Origin: CAVQOB01 sp963714325
GTDB lineage: Bacteria; Pseudomonadota; Alphaproteobacteria; Rhizobiales; Hyphomicrobiaceae
Assembly: GCA_963714325.1 (NCBI GenBank)
Contig: CAVQOB010000006.1
Span: 62,001-126,000, forward strand
DNA length: 64,000 bases
Direction of reading: 5' to 3'
Shown here: piece after piece, positions 1 to 8,903 of the stretch
How the letters are laid out: every line of letters starts with the position of its first letter
Position numbering within the stretch: position 1 is the first letter of the stretch
Program-made: the position numbers and the translations under genes
Notes under the pieces: model-generated
The model's input: only the letters and a program-made list of their open reading frames with translations
Databases searched by the model: none
What the model was told of the DNA's origin: nothing

Positions 1-1
1 C

Positions 2-1165
2 TTCATTCCGGCCTGCGACGTGCTGCTGCGGACCAAGCTGCTGCCTGAAGCGGAAAAAGCACTCGGTATCAAGGTCAAGTATGAGACGGTGAACGGCAAC
101 GATCTGCAACCGCGGATCACCTCCGGCATTCAGTCCGGCGCTGGCCCTGACCTGATCATGTTGTTCAACAACAACCCGCATCTTTATCAAGCAAGTCTCG
201 TCGACCTGTCGGACGTCGCCGAGGAAGTCGGTAAGGCCCAAGGTGGATACTATAAGGTGTCGAGCGCCAACACCGGCACCAAGGGTAAATTCTTCTCGAT
301 GCCCGCTGCAATCATCGGTGCCATGACCGTCTATCGTAAGTCGCTGTTCCCGAACGGCGCTCCGAAGACGTGGGACGAATACTTCAAGATGGGTAAGGAC
401 AACAAAGCCAAGGGCTATCCGATCGGCCAGTCGTTCGGCCAATCGTTCGGCGATCCGCCGACGTTCGCCTATCCGCTGCTATGGTCGTTCGGCGGTGCCG
501 AGATTGATGCGGCGGGCAAGGTCGCGATTAACTCCAAGGAAACCATCGAGGCCGTGAAGTTCATGGCGGCCGGATGGAAGGACTCGTTCGATGAAGGCGG
601 CCTTGCCTGGGACGATGCCGGTAACAACCGCGCCTTCCTCGCTGGGACGATCTGCGCGACACTCAATGGCGCCTCGATCTATATCGAGACGACGCGCAAG
701 CCGGATCAGTACAAGACCGCCGACGGCAAGCCGCTGAAGGACGACTGCTTCCATGGTCCATTGCCAGCCGGCCCGAAAGGCCAGTTCGGCATGCACACGT
801 TTACCTCGCATGCGATGCCGAGCTACTCGAAGAACCAGAAGGCGGCCAAGGATCTGTTGCGCTTCTTCCACGCGAAGGAAAACTATGATCAGTGGTTCTC
901 GACCGCCGCAGGCTTTTATACGCCGGCGACGACGGGCTGGGAGAGCCACGCCGTGTGGAGCAAGGATCCGGCCATGGCGCCGTTTGCGGTCGCCGGTAAA
1001 CTCGGCGCGACCCCGGGACATCCGGGCGAACCGAATGCCAAGGCTGCCGAGGTGCTGACCAAGTATCTGATCGGCAATATGTTTGCCGGCGCGATCAAGG
1101 GGCAGAAGGCGGAAGACGCCGTCGCTGCCTGCGAAGCCCAGTTGAAGGCGATCTATGGCGCATAA
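2..1165 (+). CDS. ABC sugar/polyol substrate-binding protein (5' end missing)
   Basis: The reading frame is open to the left edge of the window, so the start codon and signal peptide lie outside; 387 residues remain. The protein looks like a family 1 extracellular solute-binding protein: it has an early segment reading GPDLIMLFNNNPH, a central TWDEYFKMGKDNKAKG segment, and a C-terminal helical region ending in AAVAACEAQLKAIYGA-type sequence. It should deliver a sugar, polyol or related carbohydrate in the periplasm to the two permeases encoded immediately downstream. The ligand cannot be read from sequence. A strong hairpin follows the stop codon and separates it from the permease genes. Confidence 0.88.
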   Translation, partial: FIPACDVLLRTKLLPEAEKALGIKVKYETVNGNDLQPRITSGIQSGAGPDLIMLFNNNPHLYQASLVDLSDVAEEVGKAQGGYYKVSSANTGTKGKFFSMPAAIIGAMTVYRKSLFPNGAPKTWDEYFKMGKDNKAKGYPIGQSFGQSFGDPPTFAYPLLWSFGGAEIDAAGKVAINSKETIEAVKFMAAGWKDSFDEGGLAWDDAGNNRAFLAGTICATLNGASIYIETTRKPDQYKTADGKPLKDDCFHGPLPAGPKGQFGMHTFTSHAMPSYSKNQKAAKDLLRFFHAKENYDQWFSTAAGFYTPATTGWESHAVWSKDPAMAPFAVAGKLGATPGHPGEPNAKAAEVLTKYLIGNMFAGAIKGQKAEDAVAACEAQLKAIYGA

Positions 1166-1195
1166 GTGTTGCGATCGCCGATCATGAATTGACAT

Positions 1196-1228
1196 GGCCG
1201 GGGCAGTTCAATGCCCCGGCCGATTTTT
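1196..1228 (+). terminator. Intrinsic-terminator-like hairpin between binding-protein and permease genes
   Basis: A perfect 10-bp stem (GGCCGGGGCA at 1196-1205 pairing with 1212-1221) encloses a 6-nt loop and is followed by CGA and five T residues (1224-1228). It lies between the substrate-binding gene and the first permease gene. Such elements in ABC operons are known to stop part of the transcripts or protect the upstream mRNA, giving more binding protein than permease. That role is inferred here. Confidence 0.7.
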
Positions 1229-1307
1229 CAATGACGTCGCGTCGTGTGCGTTCGTTCCGCTGCTGCGGCCGATGGCATTCGCTGACGTAAAGTTCTGGGG
1301 CGTTCTC

Positions 1308-2246
1308 ATGACATCGACAGCCGCATCGGCGGGCGACATCATTATTGGCAAGCCGACGAAATGGCGGCCGCTGGAGAGTGAGGGCAATCTCGCCGCGCTG
1401 CTGTTGCTGCCGACGATGACGCTGCTGCTGCTGTTCATCGCCTACCCGTTCCTCAAGGGCATCCTGCTCGCCATCACCGATACGCGTGTCGGCATTCCCG
1501 GCAACTTCGTCGGTATGGATAATTTCGTCCGCCTGTTCAAGGATCCGATCTTCCACTCGGTCGTGTACAACACGTTTCTCTACACGTTTGTGACGACGAT
1601 CTTCAAATTGGTGCTGGGCCTGTGGCTCGCCATCCTGTTGAATCGAGACTTCAAGTTCAAACGCTTCACGCGCGCATTCATCTTGCTACCGTTCATCGTG
1701 CCGACGGTGCTCGCCTGCTTCGCCTGGAAGTGGATGTTCGACCCGACCTTCGCGGTGCTCAACTACATGCTCTACAAGGTTGGACTGGTAGCGGCTGGCG
1801 CCGGCATCAATTGGCTCGGCGACGGCGATCTGGCGATGCTGTCGATCATGATCGTCAATATCTGGCGTGGAGTGCCATTCTTTGCGATTTCGCTGATGGC
1901 GGGATTGCAGACGATCAGCCCGGATCTCGGCGAGGCCGCCGCCATCGACGGCGCCAAGCCGCTGCAGCGGTTCTGGTACATCACCTGGCCGCTGTTGCTG
2001 CCGGTGACAATGGTCGTCGTACTGTTCTCGGTGATCCAGACGTTCGCAGATTTCCAGATCGTCTACGTCATGACGGGGGGCGGGCCGGCGAACGCGACGC
2101 ATTTGTTCGCGACCTATGCTTATCAGCTTGGCATCGGCACGGGGCTGCTCAGCCAGGGCGCGGCGGTGTCGCTCGCCATGTTCCCGCTGCTGTTCGGTAT
2201 CGTGATCTTCCAACTTCTTTATATTCGTAAAGTGGAGACTCGCTGA
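1308..2246 (+). CDS. ABC sugar transporter permease, MalF/UgpA type
   Basis: This is an inner-membrane permease of 312 residues with about six hydrophobic segments. The first, rich in Leu, lies near residues 31-50. The binding-protein-dependent permease signature (EAAAIDGA, about residue 208, followed by the RFWYITWP loop) marks the ATPase contact site. I chose the ATG at 1308 because the frame upstream of it runs through the terminator-like hairpin. An in-frame ATG at 1272 is an alternative. Its stop codon overlaps the start of the second permease by one base, indicating translational coupling. Confidence 0.9.
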   Translation: MTSTAASAGDIIIGKPTKWRPLESEGNLAALLLLPTMTLLLLFIAYPFLKGILLAITDTRVGIPGNFVGMDNFVRLFKDPIFHSVVYNTFLYTFVTTIFKLVLGLWLAILLNRDFKFKRFTRAFILLPFIVPTVLACFAWKWMFDPTFAVLNYMLYKVGLVAAGAGINWLGDGDLAMLSIMIVNIWRGVPFFAISLMAGLQTISPDLGEAAAIDGAKPLQRFWYITWPLLLPVTMVVVLFSVIQTFADFQIVYVMTGGGPANATHLFATYAYQLGIGTGLLSQGAAVSLAMFPLLFGIVIFQLLYIRKVETR

Positions 2247-3097
2247 TGATCGAAGGGGCCGCCTGGCGCCGATGGGTGTTCTTTCGACTCCCAATCGCGA
2301 TTTTCCTGATCTTCCTGTTGTTCCCGTTCTACTGGATGATCATCACGACGTTCCGTCCGGATAGCGAGCTTTATATCCCGTGGTATCGGGCCAATTACAA
2401 GCCGTTCTGGACCTGGAACCCAACCACGGCGCACCTCAAGTATTTGTTTGGTGAAACCACGTTCATGCTGTGGATGTGGAACACAACATTCATTGCGGTG
2501 GTTGCAACCGCGATCTCGCTCGTCTGTGGTGTGCTCGCTGGATACGCGCTGTCGCGACTGAACTTCAAGGGCGCGGCGCTGCTCGGTACCGGCATCTTCG
2601 TGACTTATCTTGTGCCGCAAACGCTGCTTTTCATCCCGCTAGCGGAGATCATCCGGACCTACAATCTCGGTGATACGCCGTGGTCGTTGATCCTAACGTA
2701 TCCGACGTTTTTGATTCCGTTCTGCACGTGGCTGATGATGGGGTACTTCAAAGCGGTACCCAAAGAGCTCGAGGAGTGCGCTCGCATCGATGGCGCCTCG
2801 CGCTGGCAGGCGATGCTGTACATCATCATTCCCGTTGCGATTCCGGGGATTCTGTCTGCGATGATTTTTGCTTTCACGCTGTCATGGAACGAGTTCATCT
2901 ACGCCCTGGTGTTCCTGTCGTCGCCCGAACAGAAGACGGTGCCTGTCGGCGTCATCTCCGAGCTTGTGCGCGGCGACGTCTTCTTCTGGGGACCGTTGAT
3001 GGCGGGCGCTTTGCTCGGTTCGATCCCCGTCGCGATCGCCTATTCATTCTTCGTTGAGCAGTACGTGTCCGGTCTCACCGGTTCGGTCAAAGGGTAA
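2246..3097 (+). CDS. ABC sugar transporter permease, MalG/UgpE type
   Basis: The 283-residue protein is the second membrane subunit of the same importer. It opens with a cytoplasmic stretch and a first membrane helix (about residues 12-32), and carries the EAA-loop variant ELEECARIDGASRWQAM near residue 174, which docks on the ATPase. The ATG overlaps the stop of the preceding permease (TGATGA), and the ATPase gene begins 4 bp after its stop. Family assignment is secure; substrate is not known. Confidence 0.9.
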   Translation: MIEGAAWRRWVFFRLPIAIFLIFLLFPFYWMIITTFRPDSELYIPWYRANYKPFWTWNPTTAHLKYLFGETTFMLWMWNTTFIAVVATAISLVCGVLAGYALSRLNFKGAALLGTGIFVTYLVPQTLLFIPLAEIIRTYNLGDTPWSLILTYPTFLIPFCTWLMMGYFKAVPKELEECARIDGASRWQAMLYIIIPVAIPGILSAMIFAFTLSWNEFIYALVFLSSPEQKTVPVGVISELVRGDVFFWGPLMAGALLGSIPVAIAYSFFVEQYVSGLTGSVKG

Positions 3098-3101
3098 CGC
3101 C

Positions 3102-4193
3102 ATGGCAAACGTCACAATCAAGCAAATCCACAAGCACTATGACGATTTCCATGCCGTGAAGGGCGTTTCGCTCGAGATCAAAGACAAGGAATTTGTCGTG
3201 TTCGTCGGACCGTCGGGCTGCGGCAAGACGACGACATTGCGGATGGTCGCCGGCCTCGAATCGATTACCGAGGGGCAGATCCTGATCGGCAATCAGGTGG
3301 TCAACGATATGCCGCCGATGGATCGCGACATCGCGATGGTGTTCCAGAATTATGCGCTCTACCCGCACATGACGATCTACGACAACATGGCGTTCGGGTT
3401 GAAGATGCGGAAGTTTGACAAGGCCGAGATCGCCAAACGCGTGAACAACGCGGCGTCGATCCTCGGCATTACCGATCACCTACAGCGCAAGCCGCGCATG
3501 TTGTCCGGTGGTCAACGCCAGCGCGTGGCGCTTGGCCGCGCCATCGTGCGCAACCCGCAAGTGTTCTTGTTCGATGAGCCGCTTTCAAACCTTGACGCCA
3601 AGTTGCGGGTGCAAATGCGCGTCGAGATCAAGAAATTGCATCAGCGGCTGGCGACGACGTCAATCTACGTCACGCATGACCAGGTCGAAGCGATGACGCT
3701 CGGGGATCGGGTTGTGGTCATGAAGGATGGGCTCATTCAGCAGGTCGGCGAGCCGCTTGAGCTCTATAACAATCCGGCGAACAAGTACGTTGCAGGCTTC
3801 ATCGGATCGCCAGCGATGAATTTTGCCAATGTCACCATCGAAGCTAGCAACGGGGCTTTCTACGCGGTCAGCGAAACGATGAAGATCCGCGTTCCGGACG
3901 CGATTGGTGCGCGGATGGGACCGCATGCCGGCAAGCCGGCAGCGCTCGGCATCCGGCCGGAAGATCTGCGCATGGCCAACAGTGCTGACCCCGCCGATCT
4001 GTCATTCGACGCGGTGGTTGAAGTGGCCGAACAACTCGGCTCCGAAATCATTCTCGATCTGAAGGCGGGCGGCGGCAGTATGGTCGCCAGTGTCGAGCCG
4101 ACCGTGAAGGTCAAGCCGCAGGAGAAGATCCGGCTGGCGATCAATCCGGTGGGTCTGCGGTTTTTCGACGGGCAGACGGAGAAGGCGATCTGA
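3102..4193 (+). CDS. ABC transporter ATP-binding protein, MalK/UgpC family
   Basis: This 363-residue ATPase powers the importer encoded upstream. Walker A (GPSGCGKTT) lies near residues 36-44, the signature LSGGQRQRVALGR near 132, Walker B (VFLFDEP) near 153, and the switch His (YVTHD) near 190. A C-terminal extension of about 120 residues has the TOBE/OB-fold segment typical of the CUT1 family (IRPEDLRM). I chose the ATG at 3102 because a longer frame from 3054 would overlap the permease by 44 bases and is unlike the family N-terminus, which begins close to MANVTIKQIHKHY. Confidence 0.93.
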   Translation: MANVTIKQIHKHYDDFHAVKGVSLEIKDKEFVVFVGPSGCGKTTTLRMVAGLESITEGQILIGNQVVNDMPPMDRDIAMVFQNYALYPHMTIYDNMAFGLKMRKFDKAEIAKRVNNAASILGITDHLQRKPRMLSGGQRQRVALGRAIVRNPQVFLFDEPLSNLDAKLRVQMRVEIKKLHQRLATTSIYVTHDQVEAMTLGDRVVVMKDGLIQQVGEPLELYNNPANKYVAGFIGSPAMNFANVTIEASNGAFYAVSETMKIRVPDAIGARMGPHAGKPAALGIRPEDLRMANSADPADLSFDAVVEVAEQLGSEIILDLKAGGGSMVASVEPTVKVKPQEKIRLAINPVGLRFFDGQTEKAI

Positions 4194-4265
4194 GAAATTT
4201 TGTCTAATCGCTGGCGGCGCGGGATCGTGGAGGTCCGGCGCCGTTTTCCTATGGAGGAGGATCGA

Positions 4266-5150
4266 ATGGCTCAAATAATCGCATTCGTCGGACTTGGCGC
4301 CATGGGGCTGCCGATGGCGATCAACCTCGTCAGGAAGCAGATGCGCGTGATCGGCTTCGACATGCGCGCGGTCGCGATGGCCGCGCTGGAAGCAGCCGGC
4401 GGCACTTCTGCTGTGTCGGCTGCCGCCGCAGCAAAGGGTGCGAACACGCTGGTGCTGATGGTGGTCAATGCTGACCAAGCGGAGACCGTTCTGTTCGCCG
4501 CCGGCGCACTCGAAGCCCTGGCCAAGGATGCCACCGTTATCGTCATGGCGACATGCGCCCCGGGACGGATCGAGGCCATCGCCAAGCGCGTTGTCGATTC
4601 GGGGCGGGCGTTCGTCGATGCGCCGGTGTCGGGTGGCGTGGTCGGTGCCGAGGGTGGGGCGCTGACGATCATGGCGGCAGCACCCAAGGCCGTGTTTGAG
4701 GCTGCCAAGCCGATCCTGTGGACACTCGGTTCCAGTCTCCACCATATCGGCGAGACGCCCGGTCAGGGTGCGGCAATGAAGATCGTCAATCAGTTGCTGT
4801 GCGGGGTTCACATCGCAGCGACAGCTGAGGGGTTGGCGCTGGCGGAGAAGGCCGGCATTGACGCAGCCCTGGCGCTCGAAATCCTATCCGGCTCTGCGGC
4901 ATCGTCGTGGATGATGAAGAATCGAGGGCCGCGGATGGTCAAAGACGACGGGATCGTGAACAGCGCCGTCGATATTTTTGTCAAGGATCTGGGGCTTGTA
5001 CTGGATGCCGGGCGGAATGCGAAAATGGGCTTACCGCTCGCGGCCATCGCGCATCAGCAGTTCCTGGCGACCTCAGGCCTCGGGTCTGGCGGCAAAGACG
5101 ACAGCCAGGTGATCGAGGCATATCGGGCGCTGCGGGGCAAAAAGCCGTGA
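4266..5150 (+). CDS. NAD(P)-dependent beta-hydroxyacid dehydrogenase (3-hydroxyisobutyrate dehydrogenase family)
   Basis: The 294-residue enzyme has the N-terminal Rossmann motif GLGAMG (residues 9-14), the substrate-binding signature DAPVSGG near 118, and the catalytic Lys in KIVNQLL near 171. The family oxidises beta-hydroxyacids such as 3-hydroxyisobutyrate, tartronate semialdehyde (reverse direction), 4-phosphoerythronate-like acids or L-threonate. The start at 4266 is set by a strong Shine-Dalgarno sequence, GGAGGAGG at 4253-4260. It lies 72 bp after the transporter ATPase on the same strand, so it may oxidise the imported compound or a derivative of it. The exact substrate is unresolved. 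Confidence 0.88.
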   Translation: MAQIIAFVGLGAMGLPMAINLVRKQMRVIGFDMRAVAMAALEAAGGTSAVSAAAAAKGANTLVLMVVNADQAETVLFAAGALEALAKDATVIVMATCAPGRIEAIAKRVVDSGRAFVDAPVSGGVVGAEGGALTIMAAAPKAVFEAAKPILWTLGSSLHHIGETPGQGAAMKIVNQLLCGVHIAATAEGLALAEKAGIDAALALEILSGSAASSWMMKNRGPRMVKDDGIVNSAVDIFVKDLGLVLDAGRNAKMGLPLAAIAHQQFLATSGLGSGGKDDSQVIEAYRALRGKKP

Positions 5151-5267
5151 TAAGCCAGCGGTGATCAAAAGCTATTGCGGAGTTTGACGCTGTCGGGCGA
5201 TAGTGTGTCTGAAGTTGCGCCGTTGGGCGTGAGATGTTGACGAAACGCGGTTTCGCGGAGTTCGCCA

Positions 5268-6086
5268 ATGCGTATCAGTCTTTGGTCCCGGGTCTTGGTT
5301 GCGGCGGCGATTGTCTTGCTGGCGCCGTTCGGTGATGCTTGGGCCGCGTCTGACCGTTGTCTTGCCGTCGCATCGGCACCGCCGCGACTACCGGTGCTTC
5401 GCGCGGCCTACAAACCGGTTGCCTTACAGAAGAACCAGGTCGAGATCACCTTCGTCGGGCATTCAACGTTCCAGATCGAGAGCCCGGACGGTGTGCGCGC
5501 GGCGACCGACTTTGGCGATTATTTCCGCCCGCCGCTGACGCCACATATCGTGACGATGAACCGGGCGCATACATCCCACTACACCGACCATCCGCCAGCC
5601 GGCGTCACGTATGTTCTGCGGGGATGGAATCCGGAAGGGGGCCCCGCCAAACACGACATCGAATTGAAGGACGTGCGCGTGCGCAACGTGCCGACCAACA
5701 CGCGATGGGGCGACGGTGGCACCTACGGCGCCTATGGCAATTCGATTTTTATCTTCGAGATCGCCGGGATGTGCATCGGTCATCTCGGCCATCTGCATCA
5801 TACGCTGACGCCGGAGCAGATCGGGCAGATCGGGCAACTCGACGTGGTGCTGGTGCCGGTTGACGGCGGCTACACCATGGATACGGCGGGAATGGTCGAG
5901 GTGTTGAAGGCGCTCAGGGCGCGGTTGATCATCCCGATGCATTACTTCAACCCGTTCACGTTGGATCGATTTCTTGATCGTATCAAAGGCGAGTTGCCGA
6001 TCGAGCGCTCGGAGTCGAAAAGTATCGTTATCAGCCACGAGACACTGCCGGCGGAAATGAAAGTGCTGGTGCTGCCGGGGTTGTGA
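5268..6086 (+). CDS. Secreted metallo-hydrolase, beta-lactamase fold (UlaG-like)
   Basis: The 272-residue protein begins with a signal peptide (hydrophobic VLVAAAIVLLAPFG, cleavage probably after AWA near residue 28), so it should work in the periplasm. The core starts with VEITFVGHSTFQIES, a hallmark of UlaG-like metallo-hydrolases. A His/Asp cluster HTSHYTDH near residues 98-106 and HLGHLHH near 171 supply probable metal ligands, and a late IIPMHYF segment matches the last His. The substrate is unknown. It stands alone on the plus strand and converges on the mutase cluster. Confidence 0.78.
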   Translation: MRISLWSRVLVAAAIVLLAPFGDAWAASDRCLAVASAPPRLPVLRAAYKPVALQKNQVEITFVGHSTFQIESPDGVRAATDFGDYFRPPLTPHIVTMNRAHTSHYTDHPPAGVTYVLRGWNPEGGPAKHDIELKDVRVRNVPTNTRWGDGGTYGAYGNSIFIFEIAGMCIGHLGHLHHTLTPEQIGQIGQLDVVLVPVDGGYTMDTAGMVEVLKALRARLIIPMHYFNPFTLDRFLDRIKGELPIERSESKSIVISHETLPAEMKVLVLPGL

Positions 6087-6099
6087 GGGAGGGGCGGGT

Positions 6100-6210
6100 T
6101 CAGCGATTTCCTTTTCGCCAGCAATCCATGCAGATTTTTCTACCGCCCTGTGCATCACCCCATTCTCCGCCCCATCCACCACAGATGACGCATTTGATGT
6201 TGGACGCCAT
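6100..6210 (-). CDS. Very small double-CxxC zinc-ribbon protein (36 aa)
   Basis: This frame starts with ATG at 6210 and stops at 6100-6102. The product is 36 residues with two CxxC pairs, KCVICGG (Cys 7 and 10) and ICMDC (Cys 27 and 30), separated by a Gly/Trp-rich linker and followed by WRKGNR. That spacing is what a zinc ribbon needs. It lies 57 bp after the stop of methylmalonyl-CoA mutase on the same strand and overlaps no other convincing gene. The ribosome-binding site is weak (CGGAC). No function can be assigned; metal binding is inferred from the Cys pattern. Confidence 0.5.
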   Translation of the reverse strand: MASNIKCVICGGWGGEWGDAQGGRKICMDCWRKGNR

Positions 6211-6267
6211 TTGTCCGATGAGCTTTAATAATCGCATCCGTGGACCTTTCGATCGCGGGGCATTGTT

Positions 6268-8466
6268 TTACTCCGCCGCCCGCTTCGGCGTGTGGCCGAG
6301 TTGGACGCTGAGCTTCTCAAGCAAATCTGTCGCCGCCGCCGGAATATTGGTGCCGGGCCCGAAGACGGCCTTGGCACCGACCTTGAAGAGTGTGTCGTAA
6401 TCGGACGGCGGGATGACGCCGCCGACGACGATCATGATGTCGGCGCGGCCTTCTTTTTCCAGCGCAGCCTTGAGGTCGGGCACGAGAGTCAGATGGCCGG
6501 CGGCGAGCGACGATGCGCCGACGATGTGGACGTCGTTCTCGACGGCTTGGCGGGCGACTTCATCGGGGGTTGAAAAGAGTGGTCCGATGTCGACGTCAAA
6601 GCCCAAATCGGCGAAGGCGGTCGCGATGACTTTCTGGCCGCGATCGTGGCCGTCCTGGCCCATCTTGGCGATGAGAATGCGCGGCCGCCGGCCCTCGGCC
6701 TGATCGAAGGCTTCGACGAGCTTCCTGACGTTGTCGACGGCTTGGTTCATGGCCCCTGCCTCTGCGCGATAGACGCCTGAGACGGCGCGGATTTCGGCGC
6801 GGTGGCGGCCGAAGACGACTTCCAGAGCGTCGGAGATTTCGCCGACCGTTGCCTTGGCGCGGGCCGCCTTGACGGCGAGGTCGAGCAGATTGGCTTGGGC
6901 ACGCGCGCCATCCGTCAACGCCGCCAGCGCGGCCATGGTTTCGGCGCTATTGCGCTCGGCTTTGAGTTTGGCAAGTTTCGCCAGCTGTTCTTCGCGGACG
7001 CGCTTGTTGTCGACTTTCAGGACGTCGATCGTCGCGTCGTTGTCGTTCTGGTACTTGTTGACGCCGACGATCGTCTGGCGGCCAGCGTCGATGCGAGCTT
7101 GCGTTCGGGCGGCGGCTTCCTCGATGCGCATCTTTGGGATGCCGGCGGCAATGGCTTTGGTCATGCCACCGAGTTTCTCGACTTCCCTGATATGCGCCCA
7201 GGCCTTGGCCGCGAGATCGTGAGTCAGGCGTTCGACGTAGTAGCTGCCGCCCCACAAGTCGGCGGTGCGGGTGGTGCCGCTTTCCTGTTGCAGGAAAAGC
7301 TGCGTGTTACGGGCGATCCGCGCGGAGAAATCGGTCGGCAAGGCGATCGCTTCGTCGAGCGCGTTGGTGTGCAGCGATTGTGTTTGGCCCTGTGTTGCCG
7401 CCATAGCTTCAATGGCTGTGCGGGTGACGTTGTTGAAGACATCCTGCGCGGTCAGCGACCAGCCACTTGTCTGGCAATGTGTGCGCAGCGATAGCGAGCG
7501 CTGATCCTTCGGTTTGAATTCGGTTTCGATCAGCTTGGCCCACAACAGGCGGGCAGCCCGCATCTTGGCGACTTCCATGAAGAAGTTCATGCCGATTGCC
7601 CAGAAGAACGACAATCGCGGCGCAAAGGCATCGATATCGAGACCCGCTGCAACACCGGCGCGGGCGTACTCGATGCCGTCGGCAAGCGTGTAGGCGAGTT
7701 CGAGGTCGGCGGTCGCACCGGCTTCCTGCATGTGATAACCGGAGATCGAGATCGAGTTGAATTTCGGCATCTTTTGGCTGGTGTAGGTGAAGATGTCGGC
7801 GATGATGCGCATGCTCGGCGCGGGTGGATAGATGTAGGTGTTGCGCACCATGAATTCTTTGAGGATGTCGTTCTGAATGGTGCCGGAGAGTTTTTCCGGC
7901 GACACGCCCTGTTCTTCACCGGCGATAATAAAGAGCGCGAGGATCGGCAGAACGGCGCCGTTCATGGTCATCGAGACGCTCATCTCGGACAAGTCAATGC
8001 CGGAGAACAGCGTGCGCATGTCGAGAATGCTGTCGATTGCCACGCCGGCCATGCCGACATCGCCTTTTACGCGGGGATGATCGGAATCGTATCCTCGATG
8101 CGTCGGGAGGTCGAAGGCGACGGACAGACCCTTCTGGCCGGCGGCAATGTTGCGGCGATAGAAAGCGTTGCTATCCTCGGCGGTCGAGAACCCTGCGTAT
8201 TGGCGGATGGTCCAGGGTTGCGTGACATACATCGCCGGATAGGGGCCGCGCAGAAAGGGCGCGATCCCGGGCAAACCGTCGATGAAGTCGAGGCCTTGGG
8301 TGTCGGCGGCGGTGTAATGTGATTTGAGCGTGATGCCTTCGGGGGTGGGGAAGGTGGTTCCAATCGGTGTCAGTCCGATGGGTCCGACACCCTGATCGGT
8401 CCCTTGATCTGGCCCCCGATCAGGCATGTCGAGCGGCAATATTGAGAAGTTCGGGATCTGGGTCAT
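6268..8466 (-). CDS. scpA: Methylmalonyl-CoA mutase, single-chain
   Basis: The enzyme interconverts (R)-methylmalonyl-CoA and succinyl-CoA using adenosylcobalamin, at the end of propionyl-CoA catabolism or in the ethylmalonyl-CoA pathway. The 732-residue chain carries the N-terminal TIM-barrel substrate domain (RQYAGFSTAEDSN, then SVAFDLPTHRGYDSDHP) and a C-terminal B12-binding domain with the base-off signature GQDGHDRG followed by VHIVGASSLAAGH. The length matches catalytic large chains that work as homodimers. Its ATG overlaps the stop of the upstream small gene by four bases (ATGA), so expression is probably coupled. No mutase-associated GTPase (MeaB) is present in the window. Confidence 0.97.
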   Translation of the reverse strand: MTQIPNFSILPLDMPDRGPDQGTDQGVGPIGLTPIGTTFPTPEGITLKSHYTAADTQGLDFIDGLPGIAPFLRGPYPAMYVTQPWTIRQYAGFSTAEDSNAFYRRNIAAGQKGLSVAFDLPTHRGYDSDHPRVKGDVGMAGVAIDSILDMRTLFSGIDLSEMSVSMTMNGAVLPILALFIIAGEEQGVSPEKLSGTIQNDILKEFMVRNTYIYPPAPSMRIIADIFTYTSQKMPKFNSISISGYHMQEAGATADLELAYTLADGIEYARAGVAAGLDIDAFAPRLSFFWAIGMNFFMEVAKMRAARLLWAKLIETEFKPKDQRSLSLRTHCQTSGWSLTAQDVFNNVTRTAIEAMAATQGQTQSLHTNALDEAIALPTDFSARIARNTQLFLQQESGTTRTADLWGGSYYVERLTHDLAAKAWAHIREVEKLGGMTKAIAAGIPKMRIEEAAARTQARIDAGRQTIVGVNKYQNDNDATIDVLKVDNKRVREEQLAKLAKLKAERNSAETMAALAALTDGARAQANLLDLAVKAARAKATVGEISDALEVVFGRHRAEIRAVSGVYRAEAGAMNQAVDNVRKLVEAFDQAEGRRPRILIAKMGQDGHDRGQKVIATAFADLGFDVDIGPLFSTPDEVARQAVENDVHIVGASSLAAGHLTLVPDLKAALEKEGRADIMIVVGGVIPPSDYDTLFKVGAKAVFGPGTNIPAAATDLLEKLSVQLGHTPKRAAE

Positions 8467-8879
8467 GTCGCACTTCGCAGTTTTCGCTTCTGTAGACGCT
8501 GTTGTATCTCGTCCTGAAGATCTTCGATCTCACACTTTAGCAGGAAGGCGTCGTATTCGCCCAGGGTTTCGGATTGCACCTCCCTCGGGAGTATCAACCA
8601 GGCCAGGAATAGGAACGGTGCCACGATGAACCATGCCTCGCTGGCCCTGCTGATGCTCTCAACAACCCGCATCGCAACGTGCAAACGCGCCTTGAGGCGA
8701 TAGGCCCATCTCGCCCGGATGAAGCTGCGCCGCATTCCGTTGCCATGCCAAAGATCCCACCAGCCCGGCTTAACGGAATCGGGCCGTAACGCTTTGATCA
8801 ACTGCCACGCCGCGGCAAGTCGTGTTGCAAGTGTCTTGTCGCGGCGGATGCGCAGATCATAGCGCAGATTGATCGGCAT
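8463..8879 (-). CDS. Uncharacterised single-TM protein coupled to methylmalonyl-CoA mutase
   Basis: I do not recognise this 138-residue protein. It has a basic N-terminal half with several Trp residues (PGWWDLWHGNGMRRSFIRARWAYR), one hydrophobic segment (FIVAPFLFLAWLIL, about residues 86-99) and an acidic-then-basic helical tail likely to form a short coiled coil (KCEIEDLQDEIQQRLQKRKL). Its stop overlaps the mutase ATG, and it starts 24 bp downstream of a binding-protein gene, so the three are likely cotranscribed. The topology suggests a membrane-anchored accessory protein, which is inference. Confidence 0.65.
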   Translation of the reverse strand: MPINLRYDLRIRRDKTLATRLAAAWQLIKALRPDSVKPGWWDLWHGNGMRRSFIRARWAYRLKARLHVAMRVVESISRASEAWFIVAPFLFLAWLILPREVQSETLGEYDAFLLKCEIEDLQDEIQQRLQKRKLRSAT

Positions 8880-8903
8880 GCCTGGTGCCTGAAAGATGCG
8901 CTT

